Shown: positions 24,145 through 38,527, counted from the first letter of the stretch. The stretch is DNA of 64,000 nt from Malurus cyaneus samueli (GCA_009741485.1 CM019215.1:74715735-74779734), one strand, 5' to 3'. A program made the numbers and translations. Notes: generated by a model from the sequence alone, not told the origin.

Positions 24145-25262
24145 CTTTACTAGAGAATTTTTGATTTAAGGCTGAATTTGAACCCATGCTCTGAAAGTAG
24201 AGCAAAAACAGCAAAAAAAGTGGTAGAAAGTTACAGGTGACTGAAGTTCACCATGGGCTAGAAATGAGTCTTGTGGTTTCTGAAATCTTCTCTTTCTGAA
24301 ATCTTCATTAGAAAAAGAAAAGTCAACTACTTTCAGGAATATATTGGAAGTGGACCATGGCCAGATGTTTTGGGAGACTAAAGTAGTAAATAATGACTGT
24401 TATGACTTTCCTGTGTATATTCAGTAGGGGGGAATTATCCACAATACTAATGCAGTTTGTAAAAGGGATGTTTGTTACACAAATGTTTATGTTTTTCACT
24501 GTCTGTTAAACCGTAAAGGCCAGAGGAGGATGCAAACCTGACTGTCTTCCTTACCAACTGCATTTAATTCTGGGTAAAATATTCTGATTATTTGGCAAAG
24601 TGCAGAAGAATAGCGTGAGTCTGAAGGACAGGGAGAATGGTCGAGTGAAAGGTACACAATGCTTATGAAGCAGAGCAGTGTAGAAGGCCTCACAGTGGTA
24701 TCTGTGGCTCCATGAAGTTGAGAAGTAGGACAAGCAACCCAAAGCACACAGATAAGTCACAAAAGCATGTGAAGGTTTAGAGTTAGGTTAAAAAGGCTGT
24801 GACTCAGCTTCGCAATTCATCTCTGAAAGTTAGAAAAGAAATATGTGTGTGGAAACTGAAAACACATGTTAAGTTGAGCACAACTAGGTAACAGCATGAT
24901 TAATTTCCACTTGGAAAAACCATCTTTTAATTTTATCGAGGAATGGTTTTGAACTTGCACCTCAGTCATTTATATATTATTTGGCTCAGTGTTGTACAAA
25001 GCATTATGTGCTGTCCTGCACTGCAGAAAAAAAGCAAGTTAAACATATTGTTCCTTTCAGACATTCCCTTCAATGAATATAAATTCCCTTCCATTAGGGT
25101 AAACTGAAAAGCTTCATTTTCTGTGGTTGTGAAGATACAAATTATGCGGGTTCCATTTCCAGTGATCTTAAATGAAATCCAGTTTATCATCAGTAAGTCT
25201 GCAATTTTCATCAGAGAATTAATGAGTCACCTTGCAAAAATCAGTCTTTTTTGAGGAATACT
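24145..25262. other. No gene seen
   Basis: Unique sequence. A short direct repeat of tttctgaaatcttc occurs twice near 24277-24310. There is no coding or RNA signal. Confidence 0.5.
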
Positions 25263-25580
25263 TGTATTGGGTTTCTGTGGCAGGATTTTGGGAGTGAAAT
25301 TGAGACCAGAAAGGAGAGATGGGTGAGGGGATAGAGCTTTTGAGGCTTGCTTTTATTTCTCATTATCCTTCTCTGATTTGATTGGTAATGAATTAAACTA
25401 ATTTCCTGGCATCGAGACTGTTTTGCCCCTGATGGTAACTGGTGAGTGATCCCTCCCTGTCCTTATCTCAACCCATGAGCCTTTTTGTTATATGTTCTCC
25501 CCCTGCCCAGCTGAGCAGGGGTGTGATAGAGCAGCATTGCTGGGTACCTGGCATCCAGTCAGCGTGAACTGTGTGCCCCA
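25263..25580 (+). mobile_element. Shortened LTR of a second endogenous-retrovirus family
   Basis: It begins tgtattgggtttctgtggc and ends in ggtacctggcatccagtca followed by a decayed terminus. The first part, and the last part with aactaatttcctggc, ccctgtccttatctc and gtgatagagcagc, resemble a widespread passerine ERV LTR on the plus strand. The middle is missing, so it is internally deleted. It is unrelated to the family A LTRs. The 3' boundary is approximate, and no target-site duplication is visible. Confidence 0.75.
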
Positions 25581-28500
25581 AGGAACTAAAAGATGTCTCA
25601 CATACCAAAAGTCCTTTTCTTCATGCACTCTGTTTTTATGTAGCAGTTTCATGCAGTCCTGTCATATGTAAAATGTCTGTTTTATATCAGAGTCATTCAC
25701 TGTTTAACAATAAAGGGTAAAGAGACAGGGGCAGAGTCCTTAGCTCAGGGTCCTGGTACTTGTTCTGGTATCATTCCCATAATGTGATTAAACACTTGTT
25801 TGAAAAGATATTTGTTAAATTTCTTTCCCCTTCCACCTGCTCCAGTCCTATGGGGAAATTTGTACACCTTTTTTGCTCTACTATCTAGAAACCATCTAAT
25901 TTCCAGTCAGTTTGCAATCATTTCTTTTGCATCAACCTAATCTTTTAACTTCCTTCTTCCTCATGCTTAATCATTTGGTGCCTACACAGAGACCAGTTAA
26001 AGCCTTCTCCTCCTTTAGGATTGAACTACAAAATAGTTAATCCACTCTTGTAAAGGTATCCTTTTCCTGAATAACCTAAATACGTATTCCAGTACCTGTG
26101 CAATCAGAATCACCACAGATGGGTCTTAGTAATGTTAAGTACATTGATACAGATATTTGTTTAAATCTACTGGGAATTACCTTGCCTAATTTGTGTTAAG
26201 GTGCTGAGGTCTCATTTTCCTCTCTATTGTCCACATTACAGTCACCCTTGAATTTATGTTTTTGAGATCGTATTATCTCTTGACTTTCTTCTGAAGCCAC
26301 ATGTAATGTGGAATTTGGCATAATTAAGTGCACACTATTTCCTCCGTCAGTCTTCCTAAGTAAGCTCTTTTCATTTTGCCATCACAGTAGCAAGTTCTTA
26401 CTTTAAAATCTAGGTGAAGAGTAAAATTATTAATGAATTTTGGGCTGTGGCACCGTAAAAACATGAAGATCTCTGTGAACAGGACTGAACAGTGTGCTGA
26501 AGCAATTCAGAGAGATATTCTACCACCTGTGCTGCCTGCATTAACCTTATAGCATCTTCTTGCTGGTAAAACTCACTGTGTTTATTGGTTAACTTAGTTT
26601 TAATAAGCTTTCTTCAAAAGAAACCTTATCACTCAAGTGTCTGCCAACCTCATTAATCTTATCTGTCTCATGATTCTGTGTTGCAAGATGATTCTCTCCC
26701 CTGAAGTGTTAAAAACCTTATAGAAGTTCAAATGAAATCCTTTATTTTATCTACATATTGGCAATTTTATTAGACTAGCCTGCTTCATCACACGCCAAAA
26801 AATACTAGTTTTCTCCAATAATTTCTTTAAACCTTACATACTAGGGAAGCTATATTAATTGCCTTTTGGTTGCAAGTTTATTATTCACAATACTTTGAGG
26901 GGGCCTTATAAACATGTAGGAAGCTTTACTTAACCTATATCTTATAGTGCTGCTTCCCCTTCCCCATTAAATGCGTCATCAAAATTCACATTTCCCCAAA
27001 ATTTCCAGGAATATGTACCTATTCTTTCAAGAATTCTGGAAATGTTATTTTCATATTCACCTGTCTCAATCTTAGCACACAAAACTTCTGAGTTTTTTTT
27101 TAACATCAGCTTTGATAATTCCTATGTTCAGACATATTACATTCCCTCAAAGCATTTCATTTGTGCCCCAGGTCCAGAATTGCACTTGCTTAAAAGCTGA
27201 TGCAAAATATTCACTTACATATTCATATTTATATTCATATATTGTCTTTATGCTCATTGTCACTACATAATGGCCTGTCTTCCCTTCCATGTTTTTAATT
27301 AATGTAAATTATGGACATTTTGTAATTGTTTTTAATATTCTTAGCATGGTTTATTTCAGCCTAACTTCTACTGAACCATACTTTTCTCCTAAACTTTTTC
27401 ACCTCCAAAATTGTTTATTATGATTATTATTATGATTATTATTATTATTAGTAGTAGTAGTAGCAGCAGCAGTAGTAGTAGTGGTAATGTCTCTGCATTT
27501 TTGCCTTCCTTCCTTTTGAATGGTAATTATTCATTCTGTATTCAACTCCTCCTTGAATAATTTTTCATATTTTAAAGCAGCTTCCAGAAAAATGTTTGTA
27601 CTTTCTATTTGAAACTTGAAGTTTAAATCCTTGAACTTTTCAGTCTCCTTAATTTCTCAGAGTGTTTTTTCCCCAATAAAGTAAACTGAATTACAGATAC
27701 GATAAATTTTTTTCATTATTATTTTAAGGCAAAGAGAGTCCAGTTAATGATCATTGGGCCCATACATATTTTTCAATGCCTGGCTCCTTTAAAACATACC
27801 GTTTAGTTTATTTATTTTTCAAAAACTTAAAATAGCTTCCTCATTTGGAATTTTTTTTTGTTACTATTACCACAGTGACGCTGCCTGACTTTTCTGTTTT
27901 TGCAATGCCAGTTTTTTAACCTCATACAGTTCTTGCTGCTATTTACATTGTCAGTTCTACCCTTATCTCAATTTGAACACAGAGTCTAGACCATATTATC
28001 ATCTACTACTGAAGAAGAATAGATCAATGGTGTTACTATTTATTGCCTTAATTTACAAAATCATTATCACAGTCTCATTTCATTTACATCACTTTTTATA
28101 TACCTTTTTCCATGTTGTATTCACCAGTTTGAGTCTTGTCTCATAAACTATACTGACACATCTCTTTCAGTCCTTCAGTAGAGCATAATGATAGGATGTG
28201 TGCCTTTTTATTAATTGCTTATATGGTTTAATCTTCCTTCACTGGTCTATTAACAATATAATTTGACTTTGTACCATCCCAATTTTTAAGTGGAATAAGC
28301 ACAGTATTTCATTGCCTATATAAGTGACTACAGACACTTTAAAATGCTTTTCAAAGAAACATAAATACATTCTGGTAAAGTGGTCTTGCTTTGCCAAAGC
28401 CAGTACTTGGAGTTACATCAAATTCATCTTTTTCATCTGATTATCAAGGAAAGGTGGAAAAATTCTCTGTGCTGTATAATATACATATACTTTATCTAAC
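25581..28500. other. C-over-G skewed AT-rich DNA, no gene seen
   Basis: No gene is supported. Over much of 25800-28300 the plus strand has clearly more C than G and many T/C tracts. This could reflect a very old minus-strand retroelement body or transcription-linked bias, but I can find no motif to settle it. A compound trinucleotide repeat lies inside. Confidence 0.4.
27416..27488. repeat. Compound trinucleotide microsatellite (ATT, AGT, AGC)
   Basis: ATT units with ATG interruptions pass into AGT units, then three AGC units, then AGT again. Likely to vary in length between individuals. Confidence 0.9.
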
Positions 28501-31500
28501 AGAGTACAGTTTGATGTCTCAGATATAGTCAGGAATATGACTTCTAACAAAGTAGGAAACCCCTCTCTCCTAGTCTTTCAAATTACAGGACCAAAATCAG
28601 ATGGTAACCTGTTCATCATGATGGGAAATGGTCTCACTCCCTAAAGTTTTTCCTTGGCTGCAGAGGTCTTGTCTATAGAATGTATGAACGGATCTAGACC
28701 TTGGATGAGAAATAAACACAAACTGTTCTTGACTGGGCTTTTTGTCATCTTCTGTGTCTATTTTTCAGATGTATTTAAACATTATTTTAGTGGGGTTCTT
28801 TTTGAATCAGAGTGGTGTTTGGTTGCTATTGTTTAATATAAACACCAAGAGACAAAGCAATGGACACTGGCAGTAATTGAACATTGATACACTGTAAGAG
28901 TTTGGCAGAGTGATTTAATTAAATTCTAGTGGAAAGGTACTTAACCTTTTCTATTAACCAGAAATTTATGCACAAAATGCAAAGACAAAGGCAGTTTGCA
29001 TTAAACACTGATTTCCTTTAACTGAAGAGCTGTGGAGAGATTGATTGCATTTGCTTAAGAGGAAGCAGTGCTGCAAATTTCTTAATTCAAGTGGCTTCCA
29101 TTTAATTGTCAAGTGGCTCCAGAAAAGGAGCAACGAGCTGAGAATAAATGAGGCCCCTTTGTTTCTGCTCCTTCCCAAGGACCCATGTTTGTAATTGAAA
29201 AATGCAGAAGATTCATACATTGACAGGGTCTTGAGCTTATCGGTTTGGTGTCTAAATATCCAGAGGGAAAGAGGGAGAATCAGGGACACAGAGAGATATA
29301 TAAGCACATCCCTACTCAGCACTCCTTAGACCACAGAGGGAGAACATTTCAGCTGGGGGAGATGGTTGTCTCTACAGAATCCAAACATACACTTTCCAGT
29401 CAGACACATTTTCTTTCACTGGCCACAGTTACTAAGGAAATCACCTCTTGCATGTGAAGACATCATCGGTGCCTCTTTTGGGGTCTGAATAGGGACCGCA
29501 GCCAGCCACAGCTTGCAAATTGAAACCTGCACTTCAGCATCCTTAACCTTCAACATGAGTATGGATACAATCCGTAACACAGTGGGTTTCTGCATGAGGT
29601 GGCTGAAGGCTGAATTCTTCAGCGAGGGAGAGCCAAGAAAATCTCCTTTCTTCCTTGCTCTGAAAGAATGGTTAGCAATGCAAGCCACAACTCATGGGAC
29701 ACTGGGAAGAAACTGATTTGCATCCTCTTGGAAAATCTGATACCAGATCTACAAAGTGGTGCAAGGAACATAAAATATTAATAATAAAAATATCAGGACA
29801 GAAATTATAATTAAAATCCTCATATTCATGATGTTATATATGACAAGATGAGCTGATGAGCTGAGGAATTTATGAGCTTGAGCTGTCTCTGCTTGCATCA
29901 TTCAAATTGGGTTGCTGACCTACAAGCTCCAGTGATTCAAGATGGGGTGACATAAGAGATCACTGTTGCTGCTGTACATAGCTATCGATTTAAAATCCCT
30001 TTGTTCTTACATGAGCAAGAAGACACACTCATTATTCCAGTGAAATGCATCCTTTCAACAATAGAAAGTATATGCTGATATGTAACCTAGTATATACTCT
30101 TAATAAAAATATATTGAATATTAAATGTAAAAAAAATTGCATTTCTGCATACCTGAAACACTGACGCTTCTGCCTGAGAGGTTCTGAGATTACAATATTA
30201 ATGAATTTGGTGATGGGTAGTTCTGAGCACCATGTAGCAGAACTCAGACTTTGTCTTAATTAGCTCCATGGGGATGAACAACCCTGACTGTGATCTACAA
30301 ATATTATTTGTACTGATAAAGGAGAAGGCTGGCTTAGAGATAGAGTGTAGTAATCTGGGATACTTCTCAGGCATGCAGAGTTAGTTCACTTTGCCTTGCT
30401 ACATGACTTTGGAGACAAAGTCCACGAATATTTCTGGACTACAACTCCCATAAAGGTATAGAGCTTCTCACACATTCCAGTGGAAATTTTAAGTTCCCAT
30501 AGTTAAAATGAAACTTAGACCTCAGCAAGTAAAGCTTTCAATGGCTAACCCATGGACAGTCTCTTTGAGGAAGCTCCAAAGCCTTTTTACATGTAGAGTA
30601 AAAAAAAATATACATTTATTTTCTCTTACCTTCTCTCTAATTAGATGGTAATTCTTGAGGTAACTTTTGTGTGCTCATGCAGTAACTAACACAATAGGTC
30701 ACTGATTTCAGCTGTGGCCTCTGCCACAATGCAGTGGTAGCCTTCACGAAAATGTGTATTTCAAGCTGTCCTTGTCAGCATAAATAGAAAAGAATTTTAA
30801 TGACTGTAAACAGATTATATGTTTACATTTGCCTCCTTTCTGCATTTAAAGTTTGCATTATTTAACACATCAGCCATTCTGAAACAAATTATATGGCTTG
30901 CATCTAGGGAACAGCAGACAGAGCACAGCAGTAGGCTGATGGACTAAAATTCCTCTTTGGGTTCTGATTTTTCATGTCACTTTCAAATGTAAAATCCAGT
31001 TGCTGTAGTCCCATCAAGAAAGAAAATAGCTGAGTGAGTTGTACAGCCAGATAGCCATAATATTCTTAGATCTTCCCTTCATTCTCTGTAGCTGGAGATT
31101 TATAAGCATAAATAATGAAATTAATTTAATTTTAATTTTGCTATTCATAGAAATTGCATTCAGAACTCAATATATTCCCTTTACAGTAGATATGTGTAAT
31201 AACATTCCCTGCTAGCCTTTCCCTTTGTGCTTGCTGTCTTGCTTGTTCTGTGGATATATTCTCTATGGATCACTTGGAGCTAAATGTACAAGAGTGCAGT
31301 TGCATTAATGGGCAAATGCTGGAGGAAGGGAAGAGTGGTGCAGTCACAGCAGATCCTCAGCTTGGAGAAACAGATGATTTGCTGCAAATACTTCTGATGC
31401 CTGCAATATGTGCTCGGTGTAAACAAGGGGTTCTGTGAGCAGCTAATGAACTAATGAAGCCAGATTTCCTACAAATTTCTGTCTCTTGATTGAATTGTTA

Positions 31501-34500
31501 ACTGAGACACAGTTTCACATTATGCCTAAAATATTCTAACTGCAGAGCATGCCAAAAGAGGCACTCCTGGTTCTTTACTCACTTTCTACCATGTGTTACC
31601 CCCCCATCACATCTAGCAATTATATGGCCTCAAGATGAATTTGAAACCTTCATTTTTTTAAGTGTGTGGTGTTATTCCAACTGAATCAATGAGCTAAGAT
31701 CAGTACCCTCTGCCAAGTTTGAACTTTAGTCACTAAGATCTAAATATTTTAGACAACTGAAGGTGACTGCAGGCATGTGCATGTGTTGGATGTTTAAGAG
31801 GAATAACTGTGTTCTGTAGTCTGATTTTAAAGTAGAGTTAAAGGAATTGTTAATATATATAGTAAATGTGTCTTTGAAGTGTCTCTAAGCCGTGGGACAA
31901 TTCATGCCAGAGCAGTACAACATGTAAAACTTCAGGAAAATAAAGATACAGTTAACTATGCCACAATTCAGGAAGCTGATAAATGACACATCAATCTTTC
32001 TGTCTGGATTCCCTGTCATTTTCAAGGAAGTAAGTGGTATGCTTTCACTGCACTTTGATGAAATGACTATGCAAATTTTGCTTGTGGGATATGCCAAGGT
32101 GTTGTTTCACTTGATGCACATGTGTAACAGGCACTGTTGGAAAGAGTTTATTTATTCTTATATATTTACATGTGTAATTTATTGTCATGCCCAGAGTCAA
32201 ATCACTATCAGCATCTATATAGACTAGCAATGTGCATTCAAACAACAAGCCAAAACACCTTCAGAAGAAAAACAGCAGAGGAATAATCAGCTGCACGGAG
32301 GATGATAAATGAGCTTTGAATCATGTATGGTGATACCCACTAAGCAGAAAAGCAGACAAGTCTAAACTTTGATGGATTTGCTTGGATTATCTGCATGTGG
32401 ATCAACGAACTATCGAAGTGGTTTCAGCAGCTGCCCTCAGAAAAGTCGCTGTGTATGTGATACTTGATGTTGACCTAAGGCAATTTGGGAGACATTGCTT
32501 TAAGTGCATTTTCTTTGCATTTGGAAATGAAGCAGAAAGGGTGTCTGGACTATATGCAAATGTGCACACTGGGGTGTTAAAATCTGACACTTGATCTATT
32601 CTCGTCCTCAGTGCCCGGCCATTTCCTATGTTCTCCCCACATTTGTATCACACTTATCACTTGTTCTGATAACCACCAGGCCAGCTCAGTGTTGCACTGA
32701 TTGTCCTGGGTAAGTGCTCATCTCTTGCCCTGGTGCTCCTTTTGCTCTGGATGGGGATGTGCTTGGCTCAGCCATTGCTCCAGCTCCTGTGACCCCAGGG
32801 TTTGGGGCTGGACTGATGCAGGGAACTCGAGGGATCTAATCACTGCTTTGCTGCTGGGCTGCTTCACAGTGTGAGGAGAATCACCTCTGTCTCAGCATCT
32901 GCAAAATGTGTCAAGTTGAACTCAATATTCTCCTGAAACTCCTTTGATCTGTGCATGATGTGGGTGGTAAAACAGCTGAAACAAACCACCGTGACAATTA
33001 CACCCGCTCTGATCTACCCTTCAACTTTTCTGGCATAGCTAGAGTAGGGAAGCAGGTGTGCTGACTGGAATAATAGCAGAGAGACATTTGCCATCTCACT
33101 AATACATTTAAATTTGATTTGGTGAACTCATACAAGCAGTGACGCAAAAATAGTGGTTTTGTTAGCATCAATCATACCCACGCTAAAAGTATTTGGCAGA
33201 GTTCTGCAAGACAACCCTTTCAAAAAACTACATACAGATACAGGTACATTATATATTTGATCCTTTTCACTTTTCACAACACCCTGTTTAAAAGGAGTCT
33301 TTGGTACTCATTATTGTCACAGGTTACTATTTAGTACCATATTTGGGTTTGTATTTTACTCCCATTTTCTTGGTAAGCAGAGCTGTCCCCTTCCAATTGC
33401 CCTTCACCTCCCCCCTCTCCTGCAAGATCAAACAAGAGACTCTCAGCACTGGAATGGATTTCAGGAGGGCTAGGGAGGGTTATTGCCTGCTGGAGTTACC
33501 TACCACCCTGTTAATTTTATATCCTTATAAAGGTAAACCATGCAATGAAAATTAAGTAACATTTTAATTCTGGGCTGCTCACTTTTTGATACTTGTGGTA
33601 ATAATATCAAAGAAAGTTATTTGGTATTATTTTGCAGAATAAATTTGCTTTAACTTCTTTGTGAAGAATCTGGGGGTGGTTGGTTTAGATTGTGTTGCTA
33701 GTTTGGGAAATGAAAGCACACATATCTGCGCTGGTTTATGTGTCCTGCTGAGAAAAATGCACTCTACATCTACTCAGCAGAATATAAATTGATAGGCAGG
33801 TTTCCAAACTTTTACTTATACAAGCAGTTACATTTAAAATAAAAATGCTATTTTATTTAGGTAGGTAAAGTCTAAATAAAGGACAATAATTTCAGTGATT
33901 CTTGCTTTCCCAGTCAAGAGATTTAGACAATACAATTTGGGGATTTTTTTTCTTATTAATATTAACTTTTAATTTTGTTTTAAAATAACATTTGTTTGTA
34001 GCTATAACTGACACTATCATAGCTAATGCTGTAAGGATACTGCTTAAAAGGGAAACTAGAAAACAGGGCATTAAACTATAGATGACTGAGAGTAATGTTT
34101 TTCACATCTCCTAGTCCACAAAAAAAATCAGACCCAAATCACCCACATGTGTAGAGCTTCTGTTTAGAAACTGTTATCATACATTACTGCTTATGTACTA
34201 GTGCCCAAGGGTGCCAGGGTAGCACTTACATCAGAAAGCTAAAAAAAACCCTGAACATTTGTGTAACCTCACCAAAAGAGCACTCAGCCGTCTCCCAGTA
34301 TTTGTAAACCATATGCCAGTTGTAGTGCTAATATAAATGAACTTAAATAAACATTCTACTCTTTTAAAATATAAGTTCCAACCCAGCTCTGTCCCAGGTA
34401 CATGTTCTAGACTGCAGACAACTGTAACAAACTTTCATATGTTCATATTGAAGGGCAAGCAGGGTTAGCTGGGTTTGGATGGCAGCATTTTTCTGAGCAG

Positions 34501-34640
34501 CTCTGACACTCCGTGCAGTCAGCTTTCTGTTCTTGGGGGGTGGACTCGAATCTTTTGTTTCAACAGAGTTCCTTGGATCCTTATTTTTGTTTCAATTGAA
34601 AGATATCAGTTTTTACAACATCAGTTTTTACCAATACACA
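28501..34640. other. Unique DNA, no confirmed gene
   Basis: Scattered open frames (such as minus 29322-28966, 118 codons, and plus 32382-32594, 70 codons) have no recognisable domain. A segment at 32612-32709 has good splice sites on the plus strand. The span 32600-33010 is more GC-rich than its flanks but matches no repeat I know. A single ACTACANNTCCC motif lies at 30438-30449. Confidence 0.45.
30438..30449 (+). promoter_or_regulatory. ZNF143/THAP11-type motif
   Basis: The twelve bases actacaactccc match the ACTACANNTCCC core bound by ZNF143 with THAP11 at promoters and loop anchors. There is no CpG island around it, so function is doubtful. Confidence 0.25.
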
Positions 34641-35166
34641 TGCTGTGGCGTAACCCCAGCCAGCACTCAGACCCCTTTGGTGGTATGGGGGAGAAAACAG
34701 AAAGTGTAGAAGTGCGAACATTTGTGGGTTAAGATAAAGACCATTTAGTAGAACACAAAAGGGAGGAAAAAATTGTAATAACAATGATTATACAAGAATC
34801 TGAACAGACAAAACAAGAGATGCACAATCAAATGCTCACCACTTGCTGACTCACATCCAGCTCCCAAGCAGTGGCTGCTGGTCAGATTTCCCTCCAGTTT
34901 ATATGCTGAGCATGATGCCATAGAGTGTGGAATATCCCTTTGGTCAGTTTGGGTCAGCTATCCTGGCTGTCACATTGCAGCTCCTTGTACCTCCTTCATG
35001 GTAGGCTGGGGTGAGAAGCAGAAAAGTCTTTGGCTCTGTGCAGGGGCTGCACGGAAATAATGGAAACATCTCTGAGCTATTAACACCTTTTCCAGCACAA
35101 ATCCAAAATGTGGCCCCATACCAGCTATAATGAAGAAAGCTAACTATTCCAGCCCAAACCAGCACA
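34641..35166 (-). mobile_element. Solo LTR of an avian endogenous retrovirus (family A)
   Basis: This is the same family and orientation as the LTR at 23598. The plus strand starts tgctgtggcgtaaccccagcc and ends cccaaaccagcaca. It shares the aatatccctttggtcagttt block, a TATA-like reverse tttatatgctgagcatg, the ggtgagaagcagaaaag block, and the aacatctctg block near the U3 end. The two copies differ at many positions and in the middle, so both are old. No internal sequence is attached. Confidence 0.88.
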
Positions 35167-38100
35167 ACATCATTTTACCTGTTATGGCTAGTTCTGACAG
35201 AAAGGTGCTCTACTTTAATCTTAGAGTTCCAGATAACTACACTTAAGCAGGCTTTGTAAATGCAAAGTCCATATACAAAAGGGAAATGCCTTGGGATCAT
35301 CTTCTGTCAGGTGAAAACCAGATGCTCCGCAGAGCCACACAGCAACTCTACACAGCAGTTAGGACAGGAAGTTGCTGAACTGGAATTAATGGGGAGGTGA
35401 AAGATTGATTCTTTGTGTATTAGCAATCCAGAAAGTATTAATCATAAAAAAAAGAGAATTCTACCTGCTTTGCTGGCTGTAACAAGTATGGAATTATAAA
35501 ACCACAGCTGATGATGCTTTTAAAAATAAAATTCAAAACTGTTTGCTACATGGTGCGTAAAGGTGCATTTACAGTTAGCACATGTTTTAAATCACTGGAT
35601 GTGGGAAAAGAATACTATGTTATTGAGAATTTAGTTGCAAGAAAGATACACTTTGGAAGGTTACAAATACCTAAGGTTAGCATGATGTACCTGCTCCCTG
35701 TCTCCAAGTAAGATTGAGGAATGTTTTGAGGAAGCCATGTGCCACATTTAGCAGTAATCTTCTTCAATCTGTGCATGTCAGCAAACTGCCTAGTGAACTC
35801 AGCAATGCACTAAAACAATGAGAATTGTGTTAGCATTTGGAATTCTATTTTTCAGTTGTCATCATCTATTTGAAATACATATTTAATTTATTGCAATCAC
35901 CCTGAAAGCACCATCTAGAGAAGCCAAATAGTCCAAAATATCCATGATTGGGAAAGCTGGACAATACTTGGGGGCATTATTTTAACTTAGGTTTTGAATG
36001 AAACATTCTGAACATTGACTAAGGCTGCAAATAAAGTACTTGGGCACCTTAAAATTTGAATCTCATCTAGCTGAATCAGAATAGGTAATTCCTATTTTTC
36101 CATTTCAGAGTACAACAGCAAAATATCTTAGTAAAAAAGAATCCTGTATTTCTCTCATTTCCACTTCCATTGTCTAACCAAGTTTGCCCAGCACTTAACA
36201 CTTGTGAATTTTGCTATCAAAGTTTTCAGGCTTTTAAGCATTGACAGCAGCACAATGGAGTGTCAGCCTCTTCTGGCAACACCAAAAAAGTCAAGAGCTG
36301 ACAGAAGATTCGTTATGCCGTTTACCTAGACTCGAACAGACGGGACTAGAGACTGCAGAAAATTAGCAGTATGACAAGGAATACTACACAAAATATCTGT
36401 GCCCCCATGCTGTGCTGCTTTTACCATTTGAATACCAAACTCCTCAAGTAGAGTGGTTTCAGCAATACTGCTGTTTATAGCTGAGGTGATGGTTCAGTTC
36501 TCCCTTGCAGCCTCCATTACAGATGGTTTCCCTAAAATTTCCTTTAGTGTGAAAATTTCTCTAATTGCTTCATTGTGCCAAATGGAATATCTTGGAAAGC
36601 TTAAAATAAATGTATTCCATCATTTAGGAGCCAGAGAAGTATTTGAAATTAGTATTTTTTAGTATTTGTCATTTTTCAAGTTCCTTGCTCTTGAGCAATC
36701 AATGCTATTTGAATTTAGTCTTTTATCTCGAGATGAGGCGTTGGTGGAGATGAGGAACATCTATTCTGATACATCTGTGTAATAAATAATTAAATGACAT
36801 ACGTGATCTGCTTGGTTGCTATCTGAAGTAGTGTATGATACGTTACACAGTAGTCCTAGTGCAACATTTGTGTGTGTTGCTTTACTTTTAACACAATTTA
36901 AGGACTGATTAAAAAGCCCTGCCAGACTTTTTAATTGAGTGTTGGCACTTGCACATACAAAATCTAGTGCTTAACAGTTGTATCAGAACAAGTCCTCAAA
37001 GGTAAAATCATGTTAAGCTTTGACAAATAGAAGTAATGCTTGTCTATATGTGCCAATAGTAAGAGAATCAAGATTAATTAATAAATTGCAATTTGCAGCT
37101 ACATATGTTCATAGTGTTCTAATCTCCAAGTCAGACACGAGGGATTATTTCTATATCTATGACAGGGCTCATCAGTCACTGCTGCTTGAGATATTTTATC
37201 TCATAGAACAGGAGAGCTTGTTCTCACCAGAGAACAAGTGTGCAGCGTAACTGAATTCACAAACAAGTGGCTTCAATTATGAAGAATATTGCAGTTGTTA
37301 CAGATTTCAGCAAGGATGCTGAAATGCCATCAGGAAGCTTTGGATTTGTACTCACTTTGACTGAATTCAAACTCATTAAAAACTTACAGGGCATCGTAGC
37401 AACAATATCTGCTCAGACTTATCAATATTTTCTCATTCCTATGGTTTCTTTTAATTAAGAGAAAAGTACATTTTTCATATTGGGGTTAACAATTTTCTGA
37501 AAATCATCCAACAGTCATATTCTTTGCTAAGCATTAGATTTCACTTCTCTGGTAAAACACACATATAGAAATTTTTTACTATCCTTTCACATACGGCATG
37601 ATGAAGTTTGGCTTTTGTAAATTTAGGCATGCAAATTGAAAGAAACTTCTCAAAGGCAAACATTTTTAGACACTGAAAACCAGGTGATTGAGCTTTCTTT
37701 TATGCTTCAAGATACTGATGTTGAGGAAAGGAAAAATATGTATTTTTCCCATTTAAGAGCATGTTTGAGTGGCCTATCTCAACAATAATGCTGCAAATTC
37801 TAAAACCCAATCTGAATATATATTTTGGATATATGATTATAGCTAAAATCTATTGAATATAAAATTTACTCCTACTGAGCTTTTTACATCGGTAGAAATA
37901 CTCAAACAGTAATCAAACAAGGTTTTGACAGTCCTAGTAATCTATTCTTTTAATTTCCTGCAGCTAAAATATGAATTATCAGCCCTGGACATCAGAATAA
38001 ATATGTAATTGATAGGTTCTTGCCACTATTTCTGACCCCACCTGTGGAGCAACACTTTACATCAGTCAATAACTTTAAAAATATATCTTTTGTAGCAAAA

Positions 38101-38527
38101 ATCCAACTGATTTAGATCCAGTTTTATTTAATGCTTTCAGTCTTGAGCAAGTTCTACGCAGAATTTTGAATGAAGTGCAGAATTAAGATGAGGACATTAT
38201 CTGTTCCATGCCTGGCTCTCTGAAATGGCAATTATGAGCACAGATTCGCACATATAACACCAATAAGATGCAACAAACAATTTTTAATAAGAATTTTATA
38301 AACCCAATGAAACCCAAAAGAATAAATTCCTGGAATGATTCAAGACACTTTGACATATGAAGAACCAGTCCTGGAAGAGACACAGTATCTTATTTCATTG
38401 CACCAATGGAGAAATGACACTAAGCAGTCAAAGAAGGTTTTAAAACAAGTTACTGGTTTTAAACACACTTATTCTTTAAAATTTTGTTTGATCCTTTTAA
38501 GAATATTCAATATATGTTGCTTTTTAT

